The notes under the pieces are model-generated. The model searched no databases, was not told the DNA's origin, and worked only from the letters and a program-made list of their open reading frames with translations. A program made the translations under genes and the position numbers. Positions 1-8,227 of a DNA stretch of 26,358 bases are shown in pieces; within the stretch, counting starts at the first letter, position 1; the number at the start of each line of letters is the position of its first letter. The stretch is from positions 1 through 26,358 of the forward strand of contig CAZXLD010000059.1 in NCBI GenBank assembly GCA_964641965.1, in the 5' to 3' direction. Source of the DNA: JAJDFU01 sp964641965 (GTDB taxonomy: Bacteria; Bacteroidota; Bacteroidia; Chitinophagales; Saprospiraceae).

Positions 1-62
1 GCTATTAGCCTTCGGCCGATACTGGAATCCTAAAGTTTTCTACTTACGAATCTTTCTTAATC

Positions 63-146
63 GAGAATTGGACATTGAACATTAAAAATCCAGCTCACAC
101 CACTCGTCATTTGCAACTCGACATTCGCCACTCCGCATTCGCCAAT
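63..146. repeat. Degenerate heptamer (period-7) repeat array
   Basis: Twelve consecutive 7-nt units keep perfect register over 84 bases without indels. Units include GGACATT (70-76), CGTCATT (105-111), CGACATT (119-125) and CCGCATT (133-139). Nine of the twelve end in A-T-T or A-C-T. The consensus is roughly CGACATT. Units differ from one another, so this is a degenerate array and not a young tandem duplication. It lies in non-coding DNA upstream of the hypothetical gene at 268. The period is seen directly; the function is unknown. A short frame open from the left edge (2-85) runs into the array, so the array may mark the end of a gene lying mostly outside the window. Confidence 0.7.
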
Positions 147-267
147 TCTACCTCGGTTTTGGTGGAATCGTTTTCTTTACAGATATTTAGCCTTCAGATC
201 GCAATACAACTATTCGAACCAACTCGTGTTTACCATTCACTTTGTTTGTTGCGGTCAATTACAGCTT

Positions 268-681
268 ATGGACATCAAGAAGAAACTCAATCTGATCATT
301 TACCGGTTTAGGGAAAAGGGGTTGGAGATTTTTTTGGTAGATGGAGAAGACACACCTTGGGATTTTCCCCAGGCAGAGCTTGATCCGTCCAAATCCACCC
401 AGCTGCCCGAAGATAAATTCATCGAACTCGACCCGATCGAGCAGCAAGATGGCGCCATGGAAAAGGCAGTAGCTGCTGAGGGTGACTGGCATGATATTCC
501 GTCCTTAAAGAACATGCTGCTGGAAGATGCTTTGCTACTCAAAGAGAAAGTGAAAGACATTGATCATGGCACTTTCCAAACCGTCAAAGAAGCGCTGAAA
601 AAGGCAATGCCTCACCAATATGCCTTCTTGAAAGAGCTGAAAGATATCCTCGTAGATCGGAATTCCATTCGCGATCTTTAA
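268..681 (+). CDS. Conserved hypothetical protein, 137 aa
   Basis: A soluble, acidic protein with no signal peptide or membrane segment. The ATG at 268 (MDIKKKLNLIIYRF) is preferred over the in-frame ATG at 226, because the 14 extra residues (with CC and no charged residues) look like translated leader. The N-terminal stretch GLEIFLVDGE...WDFPQ resembles the first strands of Nudix proteins, but there is no Nudix box (GX5EX7REUXEEXGU), so hydrolase activity is not claimed. The C-terminal half is helical and Lys/Glu-rich and ends in LKDILVDRNSIRDL. I have the impression of similar small proteins in other Bacteroidota, but the function is not recognised. It is transcribed toward the minus-strand ABC transporter gene, with 27 nt between the two stops. 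Confidence 0.75.
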   Translation: MDIKKKLNLIIYRFREKGLEIFLVDGEDTPWDFPQAELDPSKSTQLPEDKFIELDPIEQQDGAMEKAVAAEGDWHDIPSLKNMLLEDALLLKEKVKDIDHGTFQTVKEALKKAMPHQYAFLKELKDILVDRNSIRDL

Positions 682-708
682 TTAAAGGATATCCTCTAAT
701 ACTTCTCC

Positions 709-2520
709 CTATTTTAAGGCTTCTAAGGCTCCGGTTTGTACCTTCCATAGGTCTGCATAAAGTCCCTCCAAGTGTAGAAGGTAGTCGTGTGTACCTCGTT
801 CAGCTATTCTTCCTTCTTTCATCACTACGATCTGGTCTGCTTGTCGAATGGTGCTCAGGCGATGCGCAATAATAATTGCCGTTTTCCCTTGCGTTAGGGT
901 GTGGAGGTTCTGTTGGATAGCCAATTCGGTTTGGGTATCCACAGCGCTGGTAGCTTCATCCAGTACGAGGATGGGGGCATTTTTAAGTAAAGCCCGGGCA
1001 ATACTGAGGCGTTGCCGTTGGCCTCCCGAAAGCTTAATGCCTCGCTCTCCAATTATAGTGTCGTATCCGTCAGGCAAAGAAGAAACAAAGCTGTGCAATT
1101 CAGCTTTTTGGGCTACTTCCTCAATGGACGCTTGAGACTGGTTTGGCATGGCATAGGCTATATTTTCCCTTATGGTACCATGAAAAAGGTAAACCTCCTG
1201 GCTTACCAATGCAATTTGCTTGCGCAAACTTTGGATATTGAGTGTAGCTATATCGGTGTTATCCACTTCAATTCGCCCTTGATTCACATCATAAAAACGG
1301 TACAGCAGTTTGATCAAGGTGGTTTTTCCTCCTCCTGTTACTCCTGCAATACCGATGGTAGATCCTGCGGGGATTTCTAAATCTAGATCTTGTAAAATCA
1401 GATCGGAGGAACCACCGTAGCCAAAGGAAACCTGATGGAATCGGACTGCCCCCGACAAGGAGACTGGTGTTTCAGCTTGAACAGGTGATTGTATAGCCGG
1501 CTTACTATCTAACAAGCCAAAGATTCTCCTTGCGGATGCCCTCGCCCGTTCATATTCGTCAAAAATGGACCCCAGGCGCGTCACCGGCCACAACAAGCGT
1601 TGGATCATCATGGCAAAAAAAGCCAAGCCTCCAATAGTGAACCTCCCAGGCTCAAATAATACCCAATAGGACCCCAAGAGCAAGGTGCCTGCGAACCCCA
1701 AGGCGATGAACATACGGATAACAGGCACATAGACCGAACTCCATCGGATAGCCTGGAAATTGGCTTCCCGGTAGGTACCTGAGGCTTGCGATACCCGTTG
1801 AGATTCGAAGTCTTCGGCCGTGAAACTTTTGATGACTGCAATACCGGAAATATTATTTTCCAGCCGGGCACTTAATTCACCAACAGTTTCCCGGACTTGC
1901 CGATAATATGGGGCAACCTTTCGCTGATAAAATAAACTGCCCACCACAATAAAAGGGATAGGCGCCATGCCAATCAGTCCCAATACAAGGGATTGATGTA
2001 GCAACGCCCAACCGGCAAATAGGACCAGGATGATAATTTGGATGATCTCGTTAAACACCGAGTTTAAGAACCGCTCCAATTGATTGACATCATCGTTGAG
2101 CATGGCCATCAGGTTCCCCGTTCGCTGTTGCTCGAAATAGGCCATTTCTCGTTCTTGCATTCGATTGTAGGCATCCAGTCGAAGATCGTGCTGTACTTGT
2201 TGGGCCAAGCGCATAAATCCCCTCTTGAAGATCCATTCGGTAAAACTTTCGATTCCAAAAATCAACAGAGTAAGGATCGCTAGAAATACCACCTTTCCCC
2301 AAATCCCTTCCAAACCGGAAATTCGAGTGATCCAAAAAGGTGGATTTCCACTAACGGTATCAATCACCCATGCCGTCAGAAAGGGGGGCATCAGGTCAAA
2401 GATTTTATTGACCACACTTGCCCCTGTTGCCAAGAGAAATCCGCTCCGGTACCGATCCAAGTATTGGAAAAGCCGCACCATGGGTCGCTGAATAGACTGA
2501 GTTGCCGGAGAAGGATTCAT
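709..2520 (-). CDS. ABC exporter, fused permease-ATPase (MsbA/multidrug type)
   Basis: A 603-residue half-transporter that as a homodimer would export a lipid, drug or peptide across the inner membrane. Residues about 20-330 form the six-helix type I exporter domain. The ATPase domain occupies about 355-600. It shows Walker A GVTGGGKTT (near residue 391), the Q-loop region ending LVSQEVYLFHGT, signature LSGGQRQRLSIARAL, Walker B ILVLDEATSAVD and the switch His in IIAHRLS. All catalytic motifs are intact and the length is normal for the family. The start codon overlaps the stop of the upstream lipoprotein gene by 4 nt (ATGA, 2517-2520), implying translational coupling. The substrate cannot be told from sequence. 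Lipid A flippase and multidrug exporter are both possible. Confidence 0.95.
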   Translation of the reverse strand: MNPSPATQSIQRPMVRLFQYLDRYRSGFLLATGASVVNKIFDLMPPFLTAWVIDTVSGNPPFWITRISGLEGIWGKVVFLAILTLLIFGIESFTEWIFKRGFMRLAQQVQHDLRLDAYNRMQEREMAYFEQQRTGNLMAMLNDDVNQLERFLNSVFNEIIQIIILVLFAGWALLHQSLVLGLIGMAPIPFIVVGSLFYQRKVAPYYRQVRETVGELSARLENNISGIAVIKSFTAEDFESQRVSQASGTYREANFQAIRWSSVYVPVIRMFIALGFAGTLLLGSYWVLFEPGRFTIGGLAFFAMMIQRLLWPVTRLGSIFDEYERARASARRIFGLLDSKPAIQSPVQAETPVSLSGAVRFHQVSFGYGGSSDLILQDLDLEIPAGSTIGIAGVTGGGKTTLIKLLYRFYDVNQGRIEVDNTDIATLNIQSLRKQIALVSQEVYLFHGTIRENIAYAMPNQSQASIEEVAQKAELHSFVSSLPDGYDTIIGERGIKLSGGQRQRLSIARALLKNAPILVLDEATSAVDTQTELAIQQNLHTLTQGKTAIIIAHRLSTIRQADQIVVMKEGRIAERGTHDYLLHLEGLYADLWKVQTGALEALK

Positions 2521-3194
2521 TGATGGTAAATTGTACGATCGGCCTGGGTTACCTGCTGGCTGTGGAGAAAGTACAGGTACATTCTCGTTGCTGATTTTGC
2601 GTTTTGAATAGTAGCTTCCAGCCGTTTTCTCTCTTGCTGATCAATAGTAGTGCAACTGAAGAGGGAGTCTAAAAGTTCGTGCCCTAAAAAATACAATCCC
2701 CGATCATTTTTTCGAATTGCCCGGTCCCAATTTGCAATGGAAATCGAATCCTCCAGACTCTCCATTCCATGCTGATAATAAGTGGCTGCGGGTTCTAAAA
2801 GGTTGCCAATTTCATGTAATCGGTATTCTAAGGGAAAGTTTTTTTGAGACAAAATAGCTTTCGCCCAACCAGCCAGGTTATACTGGTCAGGCCGATGCCG
2901 CAGGCCGTCCAGTTTGACGATAGCGCTTTTATACTGCTTCTCCAGTGCGACAATCCGATCGTTGTTAATTTGGTTTCGGTGGGGGTATTCGGCCAGTTGG
3001 GAAAGCGTGGTTTCGGCTCGTTGGATCAAAAAGGCCAAGCTGTCACGATGGAGGCTTACCGGCCTCCGGGCTTCCAGGAATGCAAGATCGTTTTGGTAAT
3101 CCAATTCCCTCTGTTCGATCAGGGTGTCAGGAGTACAACCAAAACCTAGGAACACTAATAACCCTAGCCTTGCTTTCCAGTTAGCGATGAGCAT
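2517..3194 (-). CDS. Putative lipoprotein, helical, unknown function
   Basis: About 225 residues from the ATG at 3194. A longer form from 3218 is possible but would overlap cmk by 38 nt instead of 14. The N-terminus is a short Lys/Arg region, a hydrophobic stretch (LGLLVFLGFG) and Cys20, a plausible but weak lipobox because position -3 is Gly. The rest is hydrophilic and mostly helical, with heptad-like Leu spacing (EARRPVSLHRDSLAFLIQRAE). I recognise no family. It sits between cmk and an ABC exporter, overlapping both genes, so it is co-translated with them. A role beside the exporter is an inference from gene order only. Confidence 0.8.
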   Translation of the reverse strand: MLIANWKARLGLLVFLGFGCTPDTLIEQRELDYQNDLAFLEARRPVSLHRDSLAFLIQRAETTLSQLAEYPHRNQINNDRIVALEKQYKSAIVKLDGLRHRPDQYNLAGWAKAILSQKNFPLEYRLHEIGNLLEPAATYYQHGMESLEDSISIANWDRAIRKNDRGLYFLGHELLDSLFSCTTIDQQERKRLEATIQNAKSATRMYLYFLHSQQVTQADRTIYHQ

Positions 3195-3852
3195 CGATTC
3201 GTGCTTTAGCAAGGGCAAGTGCCATGGCGAGTTGTTCCTTTTCGGTTAAATTACTGTTGTCGATCAGGACAGCATCTTCTGCCATACGCAGGGGATTGAC
3301 ATTTCTGCTGGTGTCAATTCGGTCTCTTTCGGCTATATTTTTCTGGATTTCTTCAAACGTGGTTTGGAACCCTTTTCCCAATAATTCCTGGTATCGCCGC
3401 TGACTGCGTATCTCTGGCGTAGCGGTTACAAAGATTTTGAGTTCCGCGTTCGGAAATACGGCAGTCCCAATATCTCGGCCGTCCATTACGATCCCTCCGG
3501 CTTGGTTCATCTGTCGTTGAAGAGTCAACATAGCCATGCGAACCTGAGGGATAGCAGCTACCTCACTCACGCGATTGGATACCGGCATTTGCCTGATTTC
3601 CTGTTCTACAACTTCCCCATCCAATTGGATTTGGTTCGATCCATTAAAGGAAAGATTGATAGCATGGAGGATTTGCTGAATTGCTTTTTCGTCTTTGAAA
3701 TTTGTCTTTTGTCTTAAGAAGGCTAGCGTTACTGCCCGATACATAGCACCAGAATCCACATAGATATAGTTAAGGGCAGAAGCTAATGCCTTGGCCAGGG
3801 TGCTCTTTCCACAAGAGGAATAACCATCAATTGCAATAGTGATTGGGTGCAA
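3181..3852 (-). CDS. cmk: Cytidylate kinase
   Basis: Phosphorylates CMP and dCMP with ATP, in the cytoplasm, in pyrimidine nucleotide salvage and turnover. The 223-residue length is normal for bacterial Cmk. The P-loop GYSSCGKST is at residues 10-18, followed by the VDSGAMYRAVTLAFL segment typical of the family. The motif DGRDIGTAVFPNAELKIFV and the Arg-rich lid (ATPEIRSQRRYQE) are both present. It is the first gene of an overlapping set (cmk, lipoprotein, ABC exporter) on the minus strand. A 9-bp inverted repeat lies in its 5' leader. Confidence 0.97.
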   Translation of the reverse strand: MHPITIAIDGYSSCGKSTLAKALASALNYIYVDSGAMYRAVTLAFLRQKTNFKDEKAIQQILHAINLSFNGSNQIQLDGEVVEQEIRQMPVSNRVSEVAAIPQVRMAMLTLQRQMNQAGGIVMDGRDIGTAVFPNAELKIFVTATPEIRSQRRYQELLGKGFQTTFEEIQKNIAERDRIDTSRNVNPLRMAEDAVLIDNSNLTEKEQLAMALALAKARIDAHR

Positions 3853-3869
3853 ATTAACAGGTTTGATAA

Positions 3870-3926
3870 ACGCTCCTTCGAAAAAAGGGGTTTATGGGAA
3901 TCTTACAGTAACCGGTCAAGGAGCGT
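3870..3926 (-). promoter_or_regulatory. Inverted repeat in the cmk leader
   Basis: ACGCTCCTT (3870-3878) is perfectly complementary to AAGGAGCGT (3918-3926), with a 39-nt loop between. On the minus strand this is a stem-loop whose 3' arm ends 17 nt before the cmk ATG and 45 nt beyond the stop of the DUF2795-like gene. The arm AAGGAG is Shine-Dalgarno-like, which could matter in the 5' leader. The long loop argues against an ordinary intrinsic terminator. The pairing is seen; a regulatory role is inference. Confidence 0.35.
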
Positions 3927-3971
3927 AGGCTGTATGCGTTTCTACCTCAGGCCCACAAAGTAGATCTGGAC

Positions 3972-4193
3972 TTAGTATTCGTCTTCGTTAAACAGAAAGT
4001 CATCTTTCCGGGGATAATCGGGCCAAATATCCTCAATACTATCATATACCTCACCTTCATCTTCCATTTGCTGCAGGTTCTCTATAACCTCCAATGGGGC
4101 TCCTGAACGGATGGCATAGTCGATCAATTCATCCCGGGTTGCCGGCCAGGGGGCTTCTTCAAGATGGTACGCTAATTCCAGAGTCCAATACAT
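3972..4193 (-). CDS. DUF2795-like small acidic protein
   Basis: A complete 73-residue cytoplasmic protein that is strongly acidic at its C-terminus (DDFLFNEDEY). The central sequence APWPATRDELIDYAIRSGAP, followed by a Leu-Gln helix and a Tyr-Asp-Ser-Ile-Glu-Asp-Ile-Trp-Pro-Asp-Tyr segment, matches my memory of a small protein widely conserved in Bacteroidota and annotated as DUF2795. The biochemical role is unknown. It stands alone on the minus strand, 165 nt downstream of the transglutaminase-like gene and 119 nt before cmk. The start at 4193 is the only ATG giving the full conserved N-terminus (MYWTLELAYHLEEAPWPATR). Confidence 0.88.
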   Translation of the reverse strand: MYWTLELAYHLEEAPWPATRDELIDYAIRSGAPLEVIENLQQMEDEGEVYDSIEDIWPDYPRKDDFLFNEDEY

Positions 4194-4358
4194 TCCCTAT
4201 GCTAAAATTTTATGTTCTATATGCCCAATCGGGCCTCGGTCAATCTTAATAAGTCGCGAACCAAATAGAGGTTCATTTTGCCGCAAAAATGGTAAAATAT
4301 TTGATTCCTACAAGAGTTATGCGAAGTTTCCCTGTGCTTACAATTCTATTTAGTTGAT

Positions 4359-5588
4359 TTACTGTTGTTTACTTGTAAATTTTTTATGGTCGATAATTTT
4401 TATTTTTTCTTTTTCATAGGAAGGGGCCAGCCAGGTCTTTCCACCGGGATTAGCCGGGCCAGTTGGATCGCAAAACCAGTATTTTTGGCCATCTAGGTTC
4501 AAAAACCCTCCTTCCCCAAGCTCGAAAGCTACCGCAGTGGTCAAATGATCCGGCATGTCCACCACCGCGATCGGAAGCTTCAGCCAACGGGTTACCAATT
4601 GAAAAAACAGGGCTACCCGGTCTTCACAATCTGATGTGGGTTGCAGGAATAATTCCTGAGCGTACAAAGGCCGCTCTCTACCATACGCTTCTTCGTCGGT
4701 TTGGTAGGTAAAACTCTGTCTGCAAAACGCAAGCAGCAATTGGATAGCTTCTTTTTTTGGTAATTCCTGGACTAAGGGGCCTAGCCAATCCTTGAGCTGA
4801 GATTCGAGTTGGGGACTCATGGGCATCCGCCAGTAGGTTTTGCTTTCCAGGATCGGGTAGTCGTCAAGTATTGCCCGAATGGGGGCGGCGTCAGGAATTG
4901 CAAGGCTTGTCTCGAATAGCTCGGGACCATATTGAAACTGATATTGAAACTGTTGAATAGTGCCTTCGAAAGTTGGCCACTCCTGCAATTGGAGGCTTAT
5001 CGCTTTTCCATTGGGAGCAGGGGCATAGGGTAAATAGGTTGACCTGCGGTCCGGCTTGGCCCGATCGTGAATCGTAGAAGGTACTAGGTAATTGCGCGTG
5101 TCCTCCTCAAAACGTAAAGAATAAGCGTTGAATATCTGGTCTGTAACATAAAACACGACTTCCGGACCGCTTGGGGTGACCATCAGCCGGGCATCATAGC
5201 CAGACTCGGCTAACAAGAGGAAAAGAATAACCTGTTGTTGGTTATCGCTGAATGGAGGGTAGGCTTGTATCAAGGTGGCCAAGCATAACTGGTAGTAAAG
5301 CCAATCATTCAATCGGTGGCGAGCACGGGCATTTTCCACGGATTGGCGCAATCTATTCAAGATATCAGAATCCACCGTTCGGATGTAGGCGCGTATGGTT
5401 TGGAGTTCGTCTAGTCGGCTGGTTGTAGACGGCCATTCAGGAAGATCGTACAGTTTGATCTCAGCAGAGTAGAAACTAATCCGCACCGTATTGCTCGAAG
5501 ATGATGCAGCACCAATTAATGGGTGGAGGGTACCCCATCCTAGCCAAAGCAGAATGGAAATAAAGGGTACAAATTGTAGTCGGGTCAT
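4359..5588 (-). CDS. Secreted transglutaminase-like domain protein
   Basis: A 409-residue protein with a signal peptide: a basic start MTRLQF, a hydrophobic core around ISILLWLGWG, and a likely cleavage near residues 27-28 (GAA|SS). It should act in the periplasm or be membrane-anchored. The C-terminal third carries the papain-like transglutaminase triad: Cys near residue 321 in TSDCEDRVALFF, His near 348 in MPDHLTTAVAF, and Asp near 373 in WFCDPTGPA. The larger N-terminal part is not recognised. Bacterial members include proteases, peptide cyclases and cross-linking enzymes, so the reaction is not predictable. It follows queA by 83 nt on the same strand, though no functional tie is evident. 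Confidence 0.88.
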   Translation of the reverse strand: MTRLQFVPFISILLWLGWGTLHPLIGAASSSSNTVRISFYSAEIKLYDLPEWPSTTSRLDELQTIRAYIRTVDSDILNRLRQSVENARARHRLNDWLYYQLCLATLIQAYPPFSDNQQQVILFLLLAESGYDARLMVTPSGPEVVFYVTDQIFNAYSLRFEEDTRNYLVPSTIHDRAKPDRRSTYLPYAPAPNGKAISLQLQEWPTFEGTIQQFQYQFQYGPELFETSLAIPDAAPIRAILDDYPILESKTYWRMPMSPQLESQLKDWLGPLVQELPKKEAIQLLLAFCRQSFTYQTDEEAYGRERPLYAQELFLQPTSDCEDRVALFFQLVTRWLKLPIAVVDMPDHLTTAVAFELGEGGFLNLDGQKYWFCDPTGPANPGGKTWLAPSYEKEKIKIIDHKKFTSKQQ

Positions 5589-5671
5589 AGAACCATAAGG
5601 TGTAACCCCTAAAACCTATTGCCTGAATGGGTCAAAAAATCGTATCCCTATCTAAAAACCAGATACCCACC

Positions 5672-6736
5672 CTATAAGATCAACATCGCGTCACCATAAC
5701 TAAAGAAGGCATACTTTTCTTTAACTGCTTCTGCATAGGCTTTCTTGATCAGATCATAGCCACCAAAGGCACTGATCATGATTAACAAGCTGGATTTCGG
5801 CAGGTGAAAGTTGGTGATCATACTGTTGGCAATACTGAAGTTGTAAGGCGGATAAATGAATTTATTGGTCCAACCTTCAGCTTGCTTTAGCATACCCTCT
5901 GCAGATACAGCAGATTCTATAGAGCGCATGGATGTAGTGCCCACACTACATACTTTAAGGTCTTTCGTTAGGGCTTGATTGACTTTTTCTACAGCTTCAG
6001 TACCAACTTGAAAGTATTCGGCATCCATTTTATGTTTGGAAAGATCTTCCACATCGATGCTCCTGAAAGTGCCCAGACCAATATGCAAGGTCAGCTCTGC
6101 AAATTCCACTCCTTTAATCTCCAGTCGCTTAAGTAATTCTTCGGTGAAATGAAGACCAGCTGTAGGTGCGGCTACGGCTCCAGTATTCTTGGCATAAACG
6201 GTCTGATACCTTTCTTTGTCGAGGTCTTCTGCGTCTCTGGTGATGTACTTTGGTAAGGGGGTGTTGCCCAGATAATACAATTCCTTAAAAAACTCTTCCT
6301 CCTGTCCATCATATAGGAATCGAATGGTTCGTCCTCTGGAGGTCGTATTATCGACAACTTCGGCTACGAGTACATCATTGTCATGTTCGTCACTGAAGTA
6401 AAGCTTATTACCGACCCTGATTTTACGTGCAGGATCAACGAGTACATCCCATAGTCGGGCATCCCGATTTAGCTCTCTGAGCAGGAAAACCTCGATTTTG
6501 GCTCCGGTTTTCTCTTTCCGACCATACAGCCTGGCGGGAAATACCTTGGTGTTGTTGAAAATGAGAACATCTTCTTCATCAAAATATTCGAGTATATCTT
6601 TGAAGATTCGGTGTTCAATCTTTCCAGAGTCTCGATGAACCACCATTAATCGGGATTCATCTCTTTTTTCAGCTGGGTATTGGGCAATTAGATTTTGGGG
6701 CAACTCGAAATTGAACTGAGACAGCTTAGTCCTCAT
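5672..6736 (-). CDS. queA: S-adenosylmethionine:tRNA ribosyltransferase-isomerase
   Basis: Transfers the ribosyl moiety of SAM to 7-aminomethyl-7-deazaguanine in tRNA to give epoxyqueuosine, a cytoplasmic step of queuosine synthesis. At 354 residues it is close to the usual family length. Family hallmarks are the N-terminal FNFELPQNLIAQYPAEKRDE, the LIFNNTKVFPARLYGRK segment, GAVAAPTAGLHFTEELL, LHIGLGTFRSIDVED, SVGTTSMRSIES and the C-terminal ITNFHLPKSSLLIMISAFGG. A promoter-like element lies just upstream. The other queuosine genes are not in this window. Confidence 0.97.
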   Translation of the reverse strand: MRTKLSQFNFELPQNLIAQYPAEKRDESRLMVVHRDSGKIEHRIFKDILEYFDEEDVLIFNNTKVFPARLYGRKEKTGAKIEVFLLRELNRDARLWDVLVDPARKIRVGNKLYFSDEHDNDVLVAEVVDNTTSRGRTIRFLYDGQEEEFFKELYYLGNTPLPKYITRDAEDLDKERYQTVYAKNTGAVAAPTAGLHFTEELLKRLEIKGVEFAELTLHIGLGTFRSIDVEDLSKHKMDAEYFQVGTEAVEKVNQALTKDLKVCSVGTTSMRSIESAVSAEGMLKQAEGWTNKFIYPPYNFSIANSMITNFHLPKSSLLIMISAFGGYDLIKKAYAEAVKEKYAFFSYGDAMLIL

Positions 6737-6767
6737 GTATATAGATTAATTTGCAGAAGTGGAACTA

Positions 6768-6796
6768 CAAATATAATAATCTAGTCCGCTTACACA
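6768..6796 (-). promoter_or_regulatory. Bacteroidota-type promoter for queA
   Basis: On the minus strand, TATATTTG (6768-6775) fully matches the Bacteroidota -7 element TAnnTTTG. A TGTG (6793-6796), one mismatch from the -33 TTTG element, lies 17 nt upstream. The -7 element is 31 nt before the queA start codon, leaving a short leader. The -7 match is exact, while the -33 match and spacing are only approximate. Confidence 0.5.
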
Positions 6797-6908
6797 GTTT
6801 TTGGATGGCATTTGGCATTTAGCCGAATATTGTGTGTGGTTCATCGAATGCCACTAGTGCTGTGCAGGCTAGTACTTATCTTCAATTTTGTTTAGTTGAT
6901 TATAGCAC

Positions 6909-8162
6909 ATGATCGTTACCCGAATATTCTCCGATAGCTTTACGCAGGCTTTCCAACAGCTTTGGTCCAATAAGCTCAGAACCTTCCTTTCCCTACTGGG
7001 TATCCTGATTGGTATTATTTGTATTATCGGAGTGCTGGCGGCCGTGGATTCACTCGAATCGAACGTTCGTGGAAGCCTGGAAAAATTGGGAGATGATGTA
7101 ATTTATATTCAGAAGATCTCCTGGGCCGAAGACCCGGGCAATAACTACATCAAATACCTTCGTCGGCCTGCCGTAGATTATGAGGATTTCGAAGTGATCA
7201 AAGAGCGGGTGGGGGCAGCTGAACAGGTTTCGTACGGGGTATTTATCGGGAGTAAAACGCCAAAATACAGATCAAATAGCCTGGAGAACTCGGGCATGTT
7301 TTGTGCCACTTATGATTTTTTCTCTCTGTTCAAGCTCGGGCTTGAGAAAGGCAGGTACTTTTCACCTTCTGAATACTATTTCGGCGCAAACAAGATCCTC
7401 ATTGGCAGTACAGTGGCCAAGGAGCTATTCGGGCAGATTGATCCCATAGGGAAAACCATATCCGTGAGTGGCCGTAAAATGGAAGTTATAGGGGTATTCG
7501 AAAAATCCGGGAACAGTATTATCAACGTATTTGACTTTGATGACAATTTGATGGTTTCCTATGAGTTTGGCCGAAAGATCGCTAATCTGAAGTCGACCAA
7601 TTTCTTTGGCAACTCAACGATTCACGTGAAAGCTGCTTCGGGGGTACCCAAACGGCAACTCAAAGACGAAATTACAAGCACCCTTCGAGCGCATCGAAGA
7701 CTCAAGCCTAAAGAGGAGGACAATTTTTCCTTAAATGAGTTAAGTATCCTGAGTAGTATACTGGACAGTTTTTTCGGGGTCTTGAACCTTGTAGGAGGGG
7801 TCATTGGAGCTTTTGCCATTTTCGTGGGTATGTTTAGTGTTGCGAACATTATGTTCGTTTCCGTCAAGGAAAGAACGAACATTATTGGTGTAAAAAAGGC
7901 TCTGGGGGCTCGCCAAAGTGTTATCCTGTTAGAGTTTTTGATCGAGTCGATCGTGCTTTGCCTGATCGGTGGAATTGCCGGGCTGATCTTGGTACAATTT
8001 TTGGTCATGATCTTGACCCAGACCATCGAATTTGAATTTTTTCTCTCCCCTATCAATGTCATCATTGGGATTTCTCTCTCCATTGTGGTAGGTATCCTGG
8101 CAGGCTTTTTCCCTGCCTTGCAGGCTTCCCGGATGGATCCTGTAGACGCCATGCGGAAGTAG
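6909..8162 (+). CDS. MacB/FtsX-family ABC transporter permease
   Basis: A 417-residue inner-membrane permease. Its topology is typical: one membrane helix near residues 24-46 (LLGILIGIICIIGVLAAV), a periplasmic MacB-core domain at about 50-275, and three C-terminal helices at about 290-410 (the FtsX domain). The C-terminus QASRMDPVDAMRK is the usual FtsX-permease ending, and KERTNIIGVKKALGARQSVI is the conserved coupling region. The partner ATPase (LolD/MacB-like) and the membrane-fusion protein are not encoded in this window. Lone permeases of this kind are common in Bacteroidota. Its substrate is unknown. It is divergent from queA across 172 nt. Confidence 0.92.
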   Translation: MIVTRIFSDSFTQAFQQLWSNKLRTFLSLLGILIGIICIIGVLAAVDSLESNVRGSLEKLGDDVIYIQKISWAEDPGNNYIKYLRRPAVDYEDFEVIKERVGAAEQVSYGVFIGSKTPKYRSNSLENSGMFCATYDFFSLFKLGLEKGRYFSPSEYYFGANKILIGSTVAKELFGQIDPIGKTISVSGRKMEVIGVFEKSGNSIINVFDFDDNLMVSYEFGRKIANLKSTNFFGNSTIHVKAASGVPKRQLKDEITSTLRAHRRLKPKEEDNFSLNELSILSSILDSFFGVLNLVGGVIGAFAIFVGMFSVANIMFVSVKERTNIIGVKKALGARQSVILLEFLIESIVLCLIGGIAGLILVQFLVMILTQTIEFEFFLSPINVIIGISLSIVVGILAGFFPALQASRMDPVDAMRK

Positions 8163-8227
8163 ATCACCACTAAGCTGCGCCTTCTTTTATTGTAGCTGGA
8201 TCAACCGGTGCTGAAAGTTATTCACAC

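Noticed and set aside
63..146. CRISPR array
   Set aside because: The repeats are 7 nt, degenerate and contiguous, with no spacers and no cas genes.
75..311. A 78-codon plus-strand frame at the left end
   Set aside because: It is mostly a translation of the heptamer array (HLQLDIRHSAFANS) and overlaps the real gene at 268 in another frame.
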